A stretch of 25,711 nucleotides of DNA from a virus: IMG/VR virus record IMGVR_UViG_3300010367_000074, positions 1 to 25,711 of that record; one strand, given 5' to 3'. Position numbers and translations under genes: made by a program. Shown in pieces: positions 8,520 to 15,454 of the stretch. The notes below the pieces were generated by a model. That model saw only the letters and a list, made by a program, of their open reading frames with translations, was not told where the DNA came from and did not search any database. Position 1 is the first letter of the stretch, and every line of letters starts with the position of its first letter.

Positions 8520-9146
8520 TTAAAAACTCGTTGGGATAATTTGTCTAGTTGAAGTAATTCTATCTGTACGCTCCCATAATCTTTGTAAAGCTTTAAGCTT
8601 TGCTTTTTCTTGTATCAGGGCATTTTCAGTTTCTCTCAAAAAATCACGGAATATAATTTCACATGCACCAGCTTCTATTAAATCTTCTGCATAATTTGTA
8701 AAATCATTTGTATCTGCATCTGCGCTTAATTCTGTGTAAGATTTTGCATAAAAAACTGTAATGGTCTTTGCACTATTAGGGATTAAATGAAAATAAAATT
8801 TGTTTTGATACCACGCATAATAAGTAGGATCACCTGTACTTCTACCTGTATTTAATGTTTGTATCTCTGAAAATGTACGTCTATATAAAGAGGGTTGATC
8901 AGTTAAAGAAAGTGTTTGTTTTACATAATCAATTTCTAAAATATCAGAAGGTATGCCATCTTCTGTAGCGTAAGTTTCTTGATTTGCAATTGTTAAAAAA
9001 GTACCTATTGTTTCATTAAACCAAAAACGATAACTCCCTGCACATTCATTTATTATTCGATTAATAGCAGTGTCAATTTGTGAATTAAAATCATTGCGTA
9101 AAATTTTATCAGCCACTTTGCTTCTAACTTGCGAAAGTGTACTCAT
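8520..9146 (-). CDS. Head-tail adaptor / connector protein
   Basis: This 208-residue protein starts MSTLSQVRSKVADKILRNDF, followed by INECAGSYRFWFNETIGTF and later DLIEAGACEIIFRDFLRETENA. The pattern of an N-terminal helix, a beta middle (YYAWYQNKFYFHLIP) and C-terminal helices is that of phage adaptor proteins (SU10-adaptor-like, functional equivalent of P22 gp4), which bind the portal ring and form the tail attachment site. Its place just before the gp10-like protein supports this. The start has AAGGA about 9 nt upstream and overlaps the stop of the small zinc-finger gene (ATGA). Confidence 0.7.
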   Translation of the reverse strand: MSTLSQVRSKVADKILRNDFNSQIDTAINRIINECAGSYRFWFNETIGTFLTIANQETYATEDGIPSDILEIDYVKQTLSLTDQPSLYRRTFSEIQTLNTGRSTGDPTYYAWYQNKFYFHLIPNSAKTITVFYAKSYTELSADADTNDFTNYAEDLIEAGACEIIFRDFLRETENALIQEKAKLKALQRLWERTDRITSTRQIIPTSF

Positions 9147-9316
9147 TTACAATTTTCCTTATGATTTTTAAAGTCAATCTTCTTTACAAAAGAATCCTTA
9201 CATTTGTTACAAATATAATCAAAATTCCAAGGCGATTCCGAAGTACTAATAACATAAGATTTCTTTAATGACTTCTCTGCATCAACAGTGCGCATAGTCT
9301 TTAATCTTTCATTCAT
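9143..9316 (-). CDS. 57-residue C2HC zinc-finger microprotein
   Basis: A short ORF starts at the ATG at 9316, with AAGGCGG about 7 nt upstream, and ends in a TGA that overlaps the adaptor's ATG (ATGA). The N-terminal 30 residues are polar. The C-terminal 22 residues contain YICNKCKDSF...NHKENC, giving C36-x2-C39-x12-H52-x3-C56, the exact spacing of a classical C2H2-type zinc finger with the last His replaced by Cys. The neighbouring 107-residue protein has the same pattern, so the two may be related by duplication. Role unknown: DNA, RNA or protein binding during head-tail assembly are all possible. Its good start signal and coupling make translation likely. Confidence 0.7.
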   Translation of the reverse strand: MNERLKTMRTVDAEKSLKKSYVISTSESPWNFDYICNKCKDSFVKKIDFKNHKENCK

Positions 9317-9346
9317 AAGAACCGCCTTGAAAATTAAACAACGTTT

Positions 9347-9670
9347 TTAATGACAAACTTTTTTATGCTCTTCTAATTCACTCTGATGCTTTATATCTTC
9401 TTTACAGCGTGGGCATTGGTGATAGGTATTTTTTTCTTTTTCTTTTAGATCGGCTTTAGTATGTGAGGGATCATTATTAATTTGCGGTTTAAATGCATCT
9501 TTATCTGAAATATTTTTATTGTTTTGATTATCCTGAGTATTTTCATTTTTTTGCTGTCTGTCATCTTGTTTGTTTTGTCTGTTAGTATCTTTATCGTTTA
9601 AATTAATTTTATTTAATTCTGCAAAATCATTATTTACATCATTTGTTACATCATTTCGTCGATTAGCCAT
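9347..9670 (-). CDS. Zinc-finger-tailed disordered protein (C2HC)
   Basis: This encodes a 107-residue protein in two parts. Residues 1-80 are extremely rich in Asn, Asp, Lys and Gln with hardly any hydrophobic residues, so they are probably disordered. The last 22 residues carry CPRCKEDI...EEHKKVCH, giving C86-x2-C89-x12-H102-x3-C106 with H107 as an alternative last ligand: a single classical-type zinc finger. The start at 9670 is preceded by GGAGG about 9 nt upstream, after a terminator-like hairpin. It is followed 30 nt later by the 57-residue zinc-finger gene. Function unknown; a tethered nucleic-acid- or protein-binding finger is the simplest reading. Confidence 0.65.
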   Translation of the reverse strand: MANRRNDVTNDVNNDFAELNKINLNDKDTNRQNKQDDRQQKNENTQDNQNNKNISDKDAFKPQINNDPSHTKADLKEKEKNTYHQCPRCKEDIKHQSELEEHKKVCH

Positions 9671-9686
9671 ATCTCAATCCTCCATT

Positions 9687-9714
9687 AAAAAATCCCGAAT
9701 TTAACGATGCGGGA
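9687..9714 (-). terminator. Intrinsic terminator-like hairpin after the glycosyltransferase block
   Basis: Read on the minus strand, TCCCG and CGGGA (9710-9714 and 9693-9697) pair around a 12-nt loop and are followed by six T residues (9687-9692). The stem is only 5 bp, so termination may be partial. An alternative hairpin (CGATG/CATCG, 9720-9724 with 9705-9709) overlaps its 5' arm. Confidence 0.5.
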
Positions 9715-9733
9715 AAAAACATCGAATAAATAT

Positions 9734-10429
9734 TTATTTAGGTGGTTCTACCCAATATCTCGGCACTCTTTCGCCGTTTGGTAATTCAACAGCATGTACG
9801 GAATTACCCATCAGTTCTTCCCAAGTTTTCACATTCGCAATAGCGCGTAATTCTTGTAACCATAAACTTGAATATTCACTGTTTTGAGTTTTAGGAAAAA
9901 ATGGAACGCCTTGTGTAAAATGAATGAGTTTTGCATCGTCTCGAGGCAAGTCATACCCTACAAGATGGTTCCATTCATTAGGCAAATCGCCTATTTCTTC
10001 AGGCTTTGCCCATGCAATAGTATGTAAGCTTATTTTCTTTTCTTTAGATTCATTATCAATAAATTCTGGGGTTAAAATTTTGCATTTTGCACAGTTAAAT
10101 AACATGACACTTGCCCACTCAAAATCTATTTTATTTTTTGAAACCATGACCGAATATTTGTCATCACATAATTCAAATAATTTAGCGATGTCATCTTTTA
10201 GCAAAATATCGATATCAAGAAATAATGCCCAGCCTTCATAATTACAAAGCCACGGCACTAAAAATCTACTAAAAGTAAAAGGCGTTAACCCTACTCTTTT
10301 TATTGGTAATTGATTTAAAATTAAGGGAGTTATAGAGACAGGTTTTGATGAGCGTGAATAAATAGATTGTTGTAATACGTTGTAAGATACAGGCTGTCTA
10401 TGATCAAATCCTATAAATATTTTAAGCAT
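9734..10429 (-). CDS. Phage glycosyltransferase (GT-A-like, DxD motif)
   Basis: This is a 231-residue protein starting MLKIFIGFDHRQPVSYNVL. The likely metal/nucleotide-sugar binding motif is D72-I-D74 in ALFLDIDILLKDD. Further family marks are FSRFLVPWLC (53-62), SVMLFNCAKC (107-116), NEWNHLVGYD (151-160) and IHFTQGVPFF (169-178). This pattern is familiar from small glycosyltransferases in phage late regions. It would transfer a sugar from a nucleotide-sugar donor in the cytoplasm; the acceptor is unknown and could be a capsid or tail protein or a host glycan. It is the last of three genes in a terminator-bounded block with a methyltransferase and a TPR-glycosyltransferase. AGGA lies 8 nt before the start. 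Confidence 0.75.
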   Translation of the reverse strand: MLKIFIGFDHRQPVSYNVLQQSIYSRSSKPVSITPLILNQLPIKRVGLTPFTFSRFLVPWLCNYEGWALFLDIDILLKDDIAKLFELCDDKYSVMVSKNKIDFEWASVMLFNCAKCKILTPEFIDNESKEKKISLHTIAWAKPEEIGDLPNEWNHLVGYDLPRDDAKLIHFTQGVPFFPKTQNSEYSSLWLQELRAIANVKTWEELMGNSVHAVELPNGERVPRYWVEPPK

Positions 10430-10491
10430 TGAATTTTTCCTATGTATTGTCTTTATAACTTCTTCTCCACGGATGATTTTTATTTGGTTTA

Positions 10492-11025
10492 TCAGGTTTT
10501 TTGTTCGTCATTTGTTTGCTCCAATGCTCTAACAACTACGACACAATCCAATCCATTTGATTGATAAAATGCAATTTCAAATCTTTCAATAAGTTTTTTT
10601 AACCACCACTCGCCTTTTTTTTGAATTAAATGTGCATTTCTTCCGTCTGGTAATTCTTTTTTAGCGGGTCTAAAACAAATCGTAAAAAATCCAATTTTTT
10701 TTATAAGTTCTTTTAAATGATTTAAAACATTTTCGATAAGTTCTGGTTCAATATGTTCTAAAACTTCTGTACACACGACAATTTCGGCAGGCTCTGGGAG
10801 ATCTGAATATTTTTCAATTGCGGGATCATATTTTTTAATTGCGAAAGGGAGATTGTCTGCGAGATAACATTTACCGCAACCGTAATCTAAAATATCTTGC
10901 GTCTTTAAATCTTTAGCAATATTTATAATGTCATGTAAATATTTATGCCCACCTACGCCATAATGAATATTTTTTTTGTGAAGTTGCTGATTTAATTCGC
11001 GATACTCGTCTGTAATAAGCTGCAT
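10492..11025 (-). CDS. Class I SAM-dependent methyltransferase (phage type)
   Basis: This 177-residue protein contains motif I ILDYGCGK (45-52), the acidic second strand around KKYDPAI (64-70), and VVCTEVLEHIEP (83-94), followed by FFTICFRPAKKELPDGRN. This is the short Rossmann-fold methyltransferase found in phage structural clusters, often beside glycosyltransferases. It would use S-adenosylmethionine; the substrate is not evident, and methylation of a sugar or polypeptide made by its neighbours is plausible. No DNA methyltransferase motif (DPPY/NPPY) is seen. The start at 11025 has AAAGGA 6-7 nt upstream and overlaps the end of the TPR-glycosyltransferase gene by 34 nt. Confidence 0.75.
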   Translation of the reverse strand: MQLITDEYRELNQQLHKKNIHYGVGGHKYLHDIINIAKDLKTQDILDYGCGKCYLADNLPFAIKKYDPAIEKYSDLPEPAEIVVCTEVLEHIEPELIENVLNHLKELIKKIGFFTICFRPAKKELPDGRNAHLIQKKGEWWLKKLIERFEIAFYQSNGLDCVVVVRALEQTNDEQKT

Positions 11026-12428
11026 AGCTTTTCCTTTACTTTTTTAATAACAGGTTGCCAGTTAAAATCTGCGCCTTGCCATATATTTTCAACACAGCCA
11101 TACCAGGGCATATCTTTGCCATAAGGTCCCATCTGCCACATAGCTTTTTTAGGGCAAAGTTGCCATGTAGGCGTGCCAATACTTCCCGCTAAATGTATGA
11201 CACTTTGAGGAACTGAGATGATTAAATCGAGATTAGATACAAGCGCTGCTGTTTGATCGTAATCATCCAGCGCTTCTTGCCAGTGGTTTAAACAAATATT
11301 ATTTTTTTCTTCAAATGGTTTAACTTCTTTTTCGTAAATATTGCGGTCATATTGAAGACTAATAAAATCAATTCCAGAAATTGAGAAAATATCTTTCCAC
11401 AATTCCAAGGGTATATAACGATTTGCCTTACCGGTTGTGACAATTCCGCCGCGCCATGAAATACCTATCTTTGGGTTACTACCTAAGCTATCCAATTTTT
11501 CTTTGTATTTATCAATAAGTATTGGATCAGCTTTAATATAAGAATCACCTGGGAAATCCTCGACACTTTTACGATAAAATCTGCCAAGTGAGCCTATGGC
11601 AATTTTTGCATCTATTTTATGATATTGCGCCCACGGAAGATTAGGTGTCTCACGTGTGCCATATATAGGAATATTAGGAAAATTTAAACGAAATAAATCA
11701 GCAAGGCGTGTGTGTGCATCAAAAATAACATTACAATCTTTCAATAAATCGGGAAGCATTGAGGCAAACATAATCTCATCGCCTATGCCCTGCTCTCCAT
11801 AAACAACAACAGTTTTACCAGGTGTACCATCCCAAAAAGGCGTTGGGTCTAGATTATATTTTCTTTCTATACCGCGTTCTTTGCGATTACCGTTGTCATA
11901 CTCTTTAAAGCCGCGTTTGTAATCGCCAAGCTCAAGATATGCAAGCGCTCTATTCCAAATTGAATCATGACTATTTTGGTCAAGTTCAAGTGCTTTATTA
12001 AAAAACTCAATAGCTTTATGCGGAGTTCCATTTTGAATATACATAGAACCTAAGTTGCAAAAATAACTTGCCTTTTCTTCTGGTGGCATTTCATATTTTT
12101 TTTCTTTAATTATTTTTAAGATTTTTTCAAAACCTGCCTTTGCATCATTAAGCTTTCCTTCTTGTTTATTGATATAAGCAACATTATTTATCGCCTCAAT
12201 AAATTCTGGATTTTTTCTTAATGATTCTTGATAAAGTATTTTTGATAGTCCGGTATTTTCTTTTTTTCTTTGAAGACTTGCCAGACTAAATATTAAAAAA
12301 TAACTATCAGGATGTTCTAAATTTTCATTAAGCAGTGAATTAAATATTTTTTCTGCTTCATCAAGCTTGATTCCTTTATTTAAATAATCATTAGCTTTTT
12401 GATACAGATCATTACCGGATATGTGCAT
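10992..12428 (-). CDS. TPR-repeat glycosyltransferase (GT9/GT41-like)
   Basis: This is a 478-residue two-domain protein. Residues about 5-180 form tetratricopeptide repeats, clearest at 122-178 (NLGSMYIQNGTPHKAIEFFN, then NRALAYLELGDY). Residues about 205-470 form a GT-B glycosyltransferase domain with VVVYGEQGIGDEIMF (207-221), GISWRGG (322-328) and LIISVPQSVIHLAGSIGTP (402-420), the acceptor/donor-site pattern shared with heptosyltransferases and TPR-linked O-GlcNAc-type enzymes. TPR plus GT-B suggests that a protein is the acceptor. It is the first gene of the sugar-modification block, directly after a terminator hairpin, and has no convincing Shine-Dalgarno site, so how it is transcribed and initiated is unclear. 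Confidence 0.75.
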   Translation of the reverse strand: MHISGNDLYQKANDYLNKGIKLDEAEKIFNSLLNENLEHPDSYFLIFSLASLQRKKENTGLSKILYQESLRKNPEFIEAINNVAYINKQEGKLNDAKAGFEKILKIIKEKKYEMPPEEKASYFCNLGSMYIQNGTPHKAIEFFNKALELDQNSHDSIWNRALAYLELGDYKRGFKEYDNGNRKERGIERKYNLDPTPFWDGTPGKTVVVYGEQGIGDEIMFASMLPDLLKDCNVIFDAHTRLADLFRLNFPNIPIYGTRETPNLPWAQYHKIDAKIAIGSLGRFYRKSVEDFPGDSYIKADPILIDKYKEKLDSLGSNPKIGISWRGGIVTTGKANRYIPLELWKDIFSISGIDFISLQYDRNIYEKEVKPFEEKNNICLNHWQEALDDYDQTAALVSNLDLIISVPQSVIHLAGSIGTPTWQLCPKKAMWQMGPYGKDMPWYGCVENIWQGADFNWQPVIKKVKEKLCSLLQTSIAN

Positions 12429-12440
12429 AATTTATTTTTT

Positions 12441-12485
12441 AAAAATTAGGAAAGGAACCGTCCACCTCGTAGGCAAGGCGGACGG
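12441..12485 (-). terminator. Intrinsic terminator after the capsid-associated gene
   Basis: On the minus strand a 10-bp stem, CCGTCCGCCT with AGGTGGACGG (one G-U pair), closes an 8-nt loop at 12458-12485. It is followed by a pyrimidine-rich tract ending in TTTTT near 12441. It separates the capsid genes from the sugar-modification block and would lower expression of the latter. Confidence 0.6.
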
Positions 12486-12495
12486 CGGAGATTAA

Positions 12496-12924
12496 TTAAA
12501 TATCTCGTGTCAATGTCACGGTATATTTAAAGTTTGCTACTGCTGTATCTGTGCCTGGAGTAGCTGCAAATACTAACGTACGGTATTGCGCTGCTGCATC
12601 ATCAGATACACTTACCCTAAATGGCAAAGTTGATTTTGTGGTAATAGCATTAGTACCTGACGCTTTTTGTGATGCAAATTCAGAAAGCGAGGTGTCAATA
12701 CCAATATCCACAGGCATTGTTGCCGCACCACTTGAGTGACTTCCTTCAATACGCAAAATATGCGTACCGTGTGGAATTCTAGGACCTAAAATAATTGTGC
12801 CGTTTGCTGAAGCAGACAAAGAAGCTCCAGCAGGTGTTGTATAATCAATCGACACTGTAAAGGCACCCTTCTCAACACTTCGAGGAGTTGCACTATATGC
12901 GGTAGATGTATAAGTAACTGCCAT
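12496..12924 (-). CDS. Small capsid-associated structural protein (putative decoration protein)
   Basis: This encodes a 142-residue protein, Ala/Ser/Thr-rich with beta-strand alternation (FTVSIDYTTPAGASL, GTIILGPRIPHGTHILRIEG, YRTLVFAATPG, FKYTVTLTRDI). It lacks Cys and has few charges, like many head-decoration or minor capsid proteins. It lies 14 nt after the major capsid gene with its own GGAGG site and before a strong terminator, so it should be made at high levels with the capsid protein. No named family is recognised. Confidence 0.6.
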   Translation of the reverse strand: MAVTYTSTAYSATPRSVEKGAFTVSIDYTTPAGASLSASANGTIILGPRIPHGTHILRIEGSHSSGAATMPVDIGIDTSLSEFASQKASGTNAITTKSTLPFRVSVSDDAAAQYRTLVFAATPGTDTAVANFKYTVTLTRDI

Positions 12925-12938
12925 GATCTAACCCTCCT

Positions 12939-13988
12939 TTAGTGTTGTGCGCCGTAAGTGGCAATAACAATTGTGCCGAAATCTGCGCCATTAAAGACGG
13001 TTTTCTTAGCCCCAAATATCATACCGGCACTCACGCCAAGCTGATTGTCATAATCGAAAAGCTTTTCAACCCAAGACATTTTCTGATCTGAGTTATCCTG
13101 CCCATAAGCAAAAAGTCCAGATTGAGCACCGCATAAAATTGAACGATAAACACCTGCGGTTACTGTTGGTACACGAGTGGATTCATGCAAAATTATGCCG
13201 TTATATTCGCCCAATGCGCCGCTATAAATGGGATTATCTGATACCTTTCCGCCTTGCAATGCCGCTTTTTGGATGTCATACCAGTTACCAGCAGTTGATG
13301 CGTCAGTGCGCAAATCTGTAACTTGATAAGGATGCAAAAATGCGACATATTTATCTTCACCATTTATTTTTAATGGTCGAATCATAGGTGACATGGTTTT
13401 TGCGCGTTCTTTTGCGTAGTCAAGAAACTTAAGCTTAAAAACATTACTTGCAGAAGCTGATGCAACCTGGGTTTCATTTACCAAACCATTTGCATAATAG
13501 ATATGATTTGCATCTGGCGCTGTGGTTGCATTATTTCCGGTATATTTAGTGTCAGATATTCCAGTGTTACCGGCTAACTGATTAAATAAGCTAGCATCAA
13601 TACGATCAGCCCACCAATCCGTTAACCCTTTACGTGCTTCTTCACGAACAGAAAAAGGTACACGCTGTTCAGACATTTTGCCTTCGCTTTTAACAGCATG
13701 ACGTAATTGATTAATAAGTAAGTTATCACTGTTAGTGGTAAGAGCTTCTTCATTTCCTTCAAGCGTGCCATCACCTTGAACACCAGAGCCTGATAATTGC
13801 ATACGTAAACCTACCGTTATGCGATCACCTGGACCTTTAGAAGTCTCACTCATTACCTGAATCATTGCGCCTGAATCATTGCCCATAAATTTTGACATCC
13901 AGCATTGTTTCAAGGCTTCTTGAAATAGCTTTCTGCTCCAAAGTTTAACGGCTAAAGGGTGATTCACCCCGTAACTAGTCGTTGCCAT
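12939..13988 (-). CDS. Major capsid protein, N4-gp56 family (HK97-like fold)
   Basis: This 349-residue protein has the marks of the N4-gp56/DUF4043 major capsid family: SRKLFQEALKQCWMSKFMG (18-36), GDRITVGLRMQLSGSGVQGD (54-73), LEGNEEAL (76-83), QRVPFSVREEARKGLTDWWA and the C-terminal AGMIFGAKKTVFNG. It forms the icosahedral shell. It follows the scaffold gene, as usual in P22-like phages, after a 20-residue basic ORF and a hairpin-bearing spacer. TTTGGAGATTTTATG gives a good Shine-Dalgarno site. The local DNA looks more GC-rich than the flanking sugar-modification genes. Confidence 0.85.
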   Translation of the reverse strand: MATTSYGVNHPLAVKLWSRKLFQEALKQCWMSKFMGNDSGAMIQVMSETSKGPGDRITVGLRMQLSGSGVQGDGTLEGNEEALTTNSDNLLINQLRHAVKSEGKMSEQRVPFSVREEARKGLTDWWADRIDASLFNQLAGNTGISDTKYTGNNATTAPDANHIYYANGLVNETQVASASASNVFKLKFLDYAKERAKTMSPMIRPLKINGEDKYVAFLHPYQVTDLRTDASTAGNWYDIQKAALQGGKVSDNPIYSGALGEYNGIILHESTRVPTVTAGVYRSILCGAQSGLFAYGQDNSDQKMSWVEKLFDYDNQLGVSAGMIFGAKKTVFNGADFGTIVIATYGAQH

Positions 13989-14054
13989 AAAATCTCCAAA
14001 TTATAGAAAATGAAAAATGTTTTTTTCCAATGACGCCGGAAAATTGCAGTTTTC

Positions 14055-14073
14055 ATCCCAATAACGTTGGGAT
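14055..14073. repeat. Perfect 7-bp hairpin in the scaffold-capsid spacer
   Basis: ATCCCAA and TTGGGAT flank a 5-nt loop (TAACG). No T-tract follows on the minus strand, so it is not a typical terminator. It could stabilise or process the capsid mRNA. The rest of the spacer (13989-14147) has no convincing gene. Confidence 0.45.
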
Positions 14074-14147
14074 TTACGACAAAACTAAAAAACTTGAGCT
14101 AATTAACGTTTAGCGAACGAAAAATATTACTAATTAATTCTGATTTA

Positions 14148-14210
14148 TCACTTTTTTTTAGGTGGTAACCCTGGAATTGGTTTTTTACCTTTCTTTGGCG
14201 CTTTAGTCAT
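14148..14210 (-). CDS. 20-residue Lys/Pro-rich microprotein
   Basis: A tiny ORF starts at the ATG at 14210 and stops at 14148. It has one of the best Shine-Dalgarno sites in the window (AAGGAG, 7 nt before the ATG). The product has 9 Lys and 5 Pro (MTKAPKKGKK at the start, PPKKK at the end) and no acidic residue. It lies between scaffold and major capsid genes in the late operon. Nothing more is recognised; it could bind DNA, RNA or the acidic scaffold, or it may serve mainly to keep ribosomes on the message. Confidence 0.5.
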   Translation of the reverse strand: MTKAPKKGKKPIPGLPPKKK

Positions 14211-14232
14211 AAAAATCTCCTTAAATTAAAAA

Positions 14233-15141
14233 TTAACGATTACTACGTATAAATTTATCCCAATCAACTTTTGCTAATTCGTCATCATCCATAGCCGCTA
14301 ATGCTTCTAGACTTAATGGATTATTTGACGATTTACCAGAGGCTGAGCTGAGTGATTTTGACGCTTGTAAACCTTTTTGCATTTGCGAAAGTTTATTTTC
14401 AACTGTTGCTTGAGTTTTTTGTTTAGCTTGAGGGTTATAGCCACGATATTTCGCCCATTGATATAAACGTTCACCAGGATTTACACCATCTTGATAAGCT
14501 TTTGCCGCGACTGCTGCTTCTTCTTGTCCAAGTAAAGAGGTAATTTGATCTTGCGTATATCCAGCATTTAAATATTCATTAGTTTTATCTGCGCGTAAAT
14601 GATCGCAAGCTTCTTTAAAGTCAGGCGTATCACGTGAAAAAGATTCTAAGTCGCTAAAATATTTATTTTTAAAGTGGCTAAGTTGTTGTTGTTGCTGCCA
14701 TTCTTGGTAACGTTGTGCTTCTATTTGCTGCTGTTGAGTTATGTATTGATCTGTTCTTTCTTGCTTTAGACGGATTGCTTCAAGTGGATTATCGTCAAAG
14801 CTTGGCTCAGGTTGTGTATTTTGTTGCGCAACCATGCGTTGGAAAATTTCTTCCATGCGCTGCGTACGTTGTTCTGTTTCTTGTAATTTTCTTTCAATTT
14901 CTTTTCTTCTTTCTCGTTCTTGATGTCCCATGCCTTTGTAATTTTTTACTTCTTGCATAAGTTTATTAATATCTGGCGCTTGTTCTTTTTCTTCTTCTTT
15001 AGCTTTTTCTCCCGTTTGTTCTTCAGCTTGCGGGCTGTCTTTCTCTATTGCTTCTTCCTTTGCACTTTCCTCAAAGTATTTATCAAATTCTTTGTCGTTC
15101 ATTTCCGCTGTTACGTCTGCGGTTGCCGTTTGTTCCTGCAT
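14233..15141 (-). CDS. Capsid scaffolding protein (putative)
   Basis: This is a 302-residue protein starting MQEQTATADVTAEM. The ATG at 15141 has AAGGAAA upstream; a further upstream in-frame ATG lies inside the terminator hairpin and is unlikely. The N-terminal 70 residues are very acidic (KEEEKEQ etc.); residues about 75-160 are a highly charged Gln/Glu/Arg coiled coil (RERRKEIERKLQETEQRTQR, then ITQQQQIEAQRYQEWQQQQQ). The C-terminus is short and mixed (AMDDDELAKVDWDKFIRSNR). Coiled-coil, charged proteins directly upstream of the major capsid gene are scaffolds that guide procapsid assembly and then leave. The usual basic C-terminal capsid-binding helix is not obvious. Confidence 0.75.
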   Translation of the reverse strand: MQEQTATADVTAEMNDKEFDKYFEESAKEEAIEKDSPQAEEQTGEKAKEEEKEQAPDINKLMQEVKNYKGMGHQERERRKEIERKLQETEQRTQRMEEIFQRMVAQQNTQPEPSFDDNPLEAIRLKQERTDQYITQQQQIEAQRYQEWQQQQQLSHFKNKYFSDLESFSRDTPDFKEACDHLRADKTNEYLNAGYTQDQITSLLGQEEAAVAAKAYQDGVNPGERLYQWAKYRGYNPQAKQKTQATVENKLSQMQKGLQASKSLSSASGKSSNNPLSLEALAAMDDDELAKVDWDKFIRSNR

Positions 15142-15160
15142 ATTGTTTCCTTTTTTAGCC

Positions 15161-15197
15161 AAAAAAAAAGGCTCGTCACGTTTCGGCGACAAGCCTT
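15161..15197 (-). terminator. Strong intrinsic terminator between portal and scaffold genes
   Basis: On the minus strand a 12-bp stem (AAGGCTTGTCGC with GTGACGAGCCTT, including G-U pairs) closes a 6-nt loop CGAAAC and is followed by nine T residues. It lies 20 nt upstream of the scaffold ATG. Late transcription must pass it, which fits Q-modified antitermination. Confidence 0.75.
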
Positions 15198-15243
15198 GTA
15201 AAATCTTTTATATGTTAGTTCTGATAATGGTAGTGTTAAGCAA

Positions 15244-15450
15244 CTAGCAAGGGATTTTTAAATATATTTCCTGGATTGCTAAAAATAGTTTTTTTATCAT
15301 TTCATCAGTTTCATCTATATTATTTGATGTCTTTAAATTTATTTCTACCGTCTGCATTACAGAATCAAATATACTTCTTAAGTCATTTATTTTTTTTAGA
15401 ACTTTAGCTTTTTTAAGATTTAATTCTTGTAATTCATTTTCATCACTCAT
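15244..15450 (-). CDS. Small coiled-coil protein after the portal gene
   Basis: This encodes a 68-residue protein from the ATG at 15450 (MSDENELQELNLKKAKVLKK...), 4 nt after the portal stop. An in-frame ATG at 15495 inside the portal gene is less likely. The product is a Leu/Ile/Lys/Glu-rich helix with heptad-like spacing. AAGG lies about 10 nt upstream. No family is recognised; a small portal- or scaffold-associated helper is possible. It is followed by the strong terminator at 15161-15197. Confidence 0.5.
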   Translation of the reverse strand: MSDENELQELNLKKAKVLKKINDLRSIFDSVMQTVEINLKTSNNIDETDEMIKKLFLAIQEIYLKIPC

Positions 15451-15454
15451 ATTT

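Noticed and set aside
13992-14034. Promoter-like TTGGAA ... TATAAT just upstream of the capsid gene (minus strand)
   Set aside because: The spacer is 19 nt, and transcription would begin inside the capsid gene's Shine-Dalgarno site, so a useful promoter is unlikely.
14715-15201. Plus-strand frames rich in Phe/Leu opposite the scaffold gene
   Set aside because: The hydrophobic, Phe-rich product is the mirror of the Glu/Lys codons of the scaffold coiled coil; not membrane proteins.
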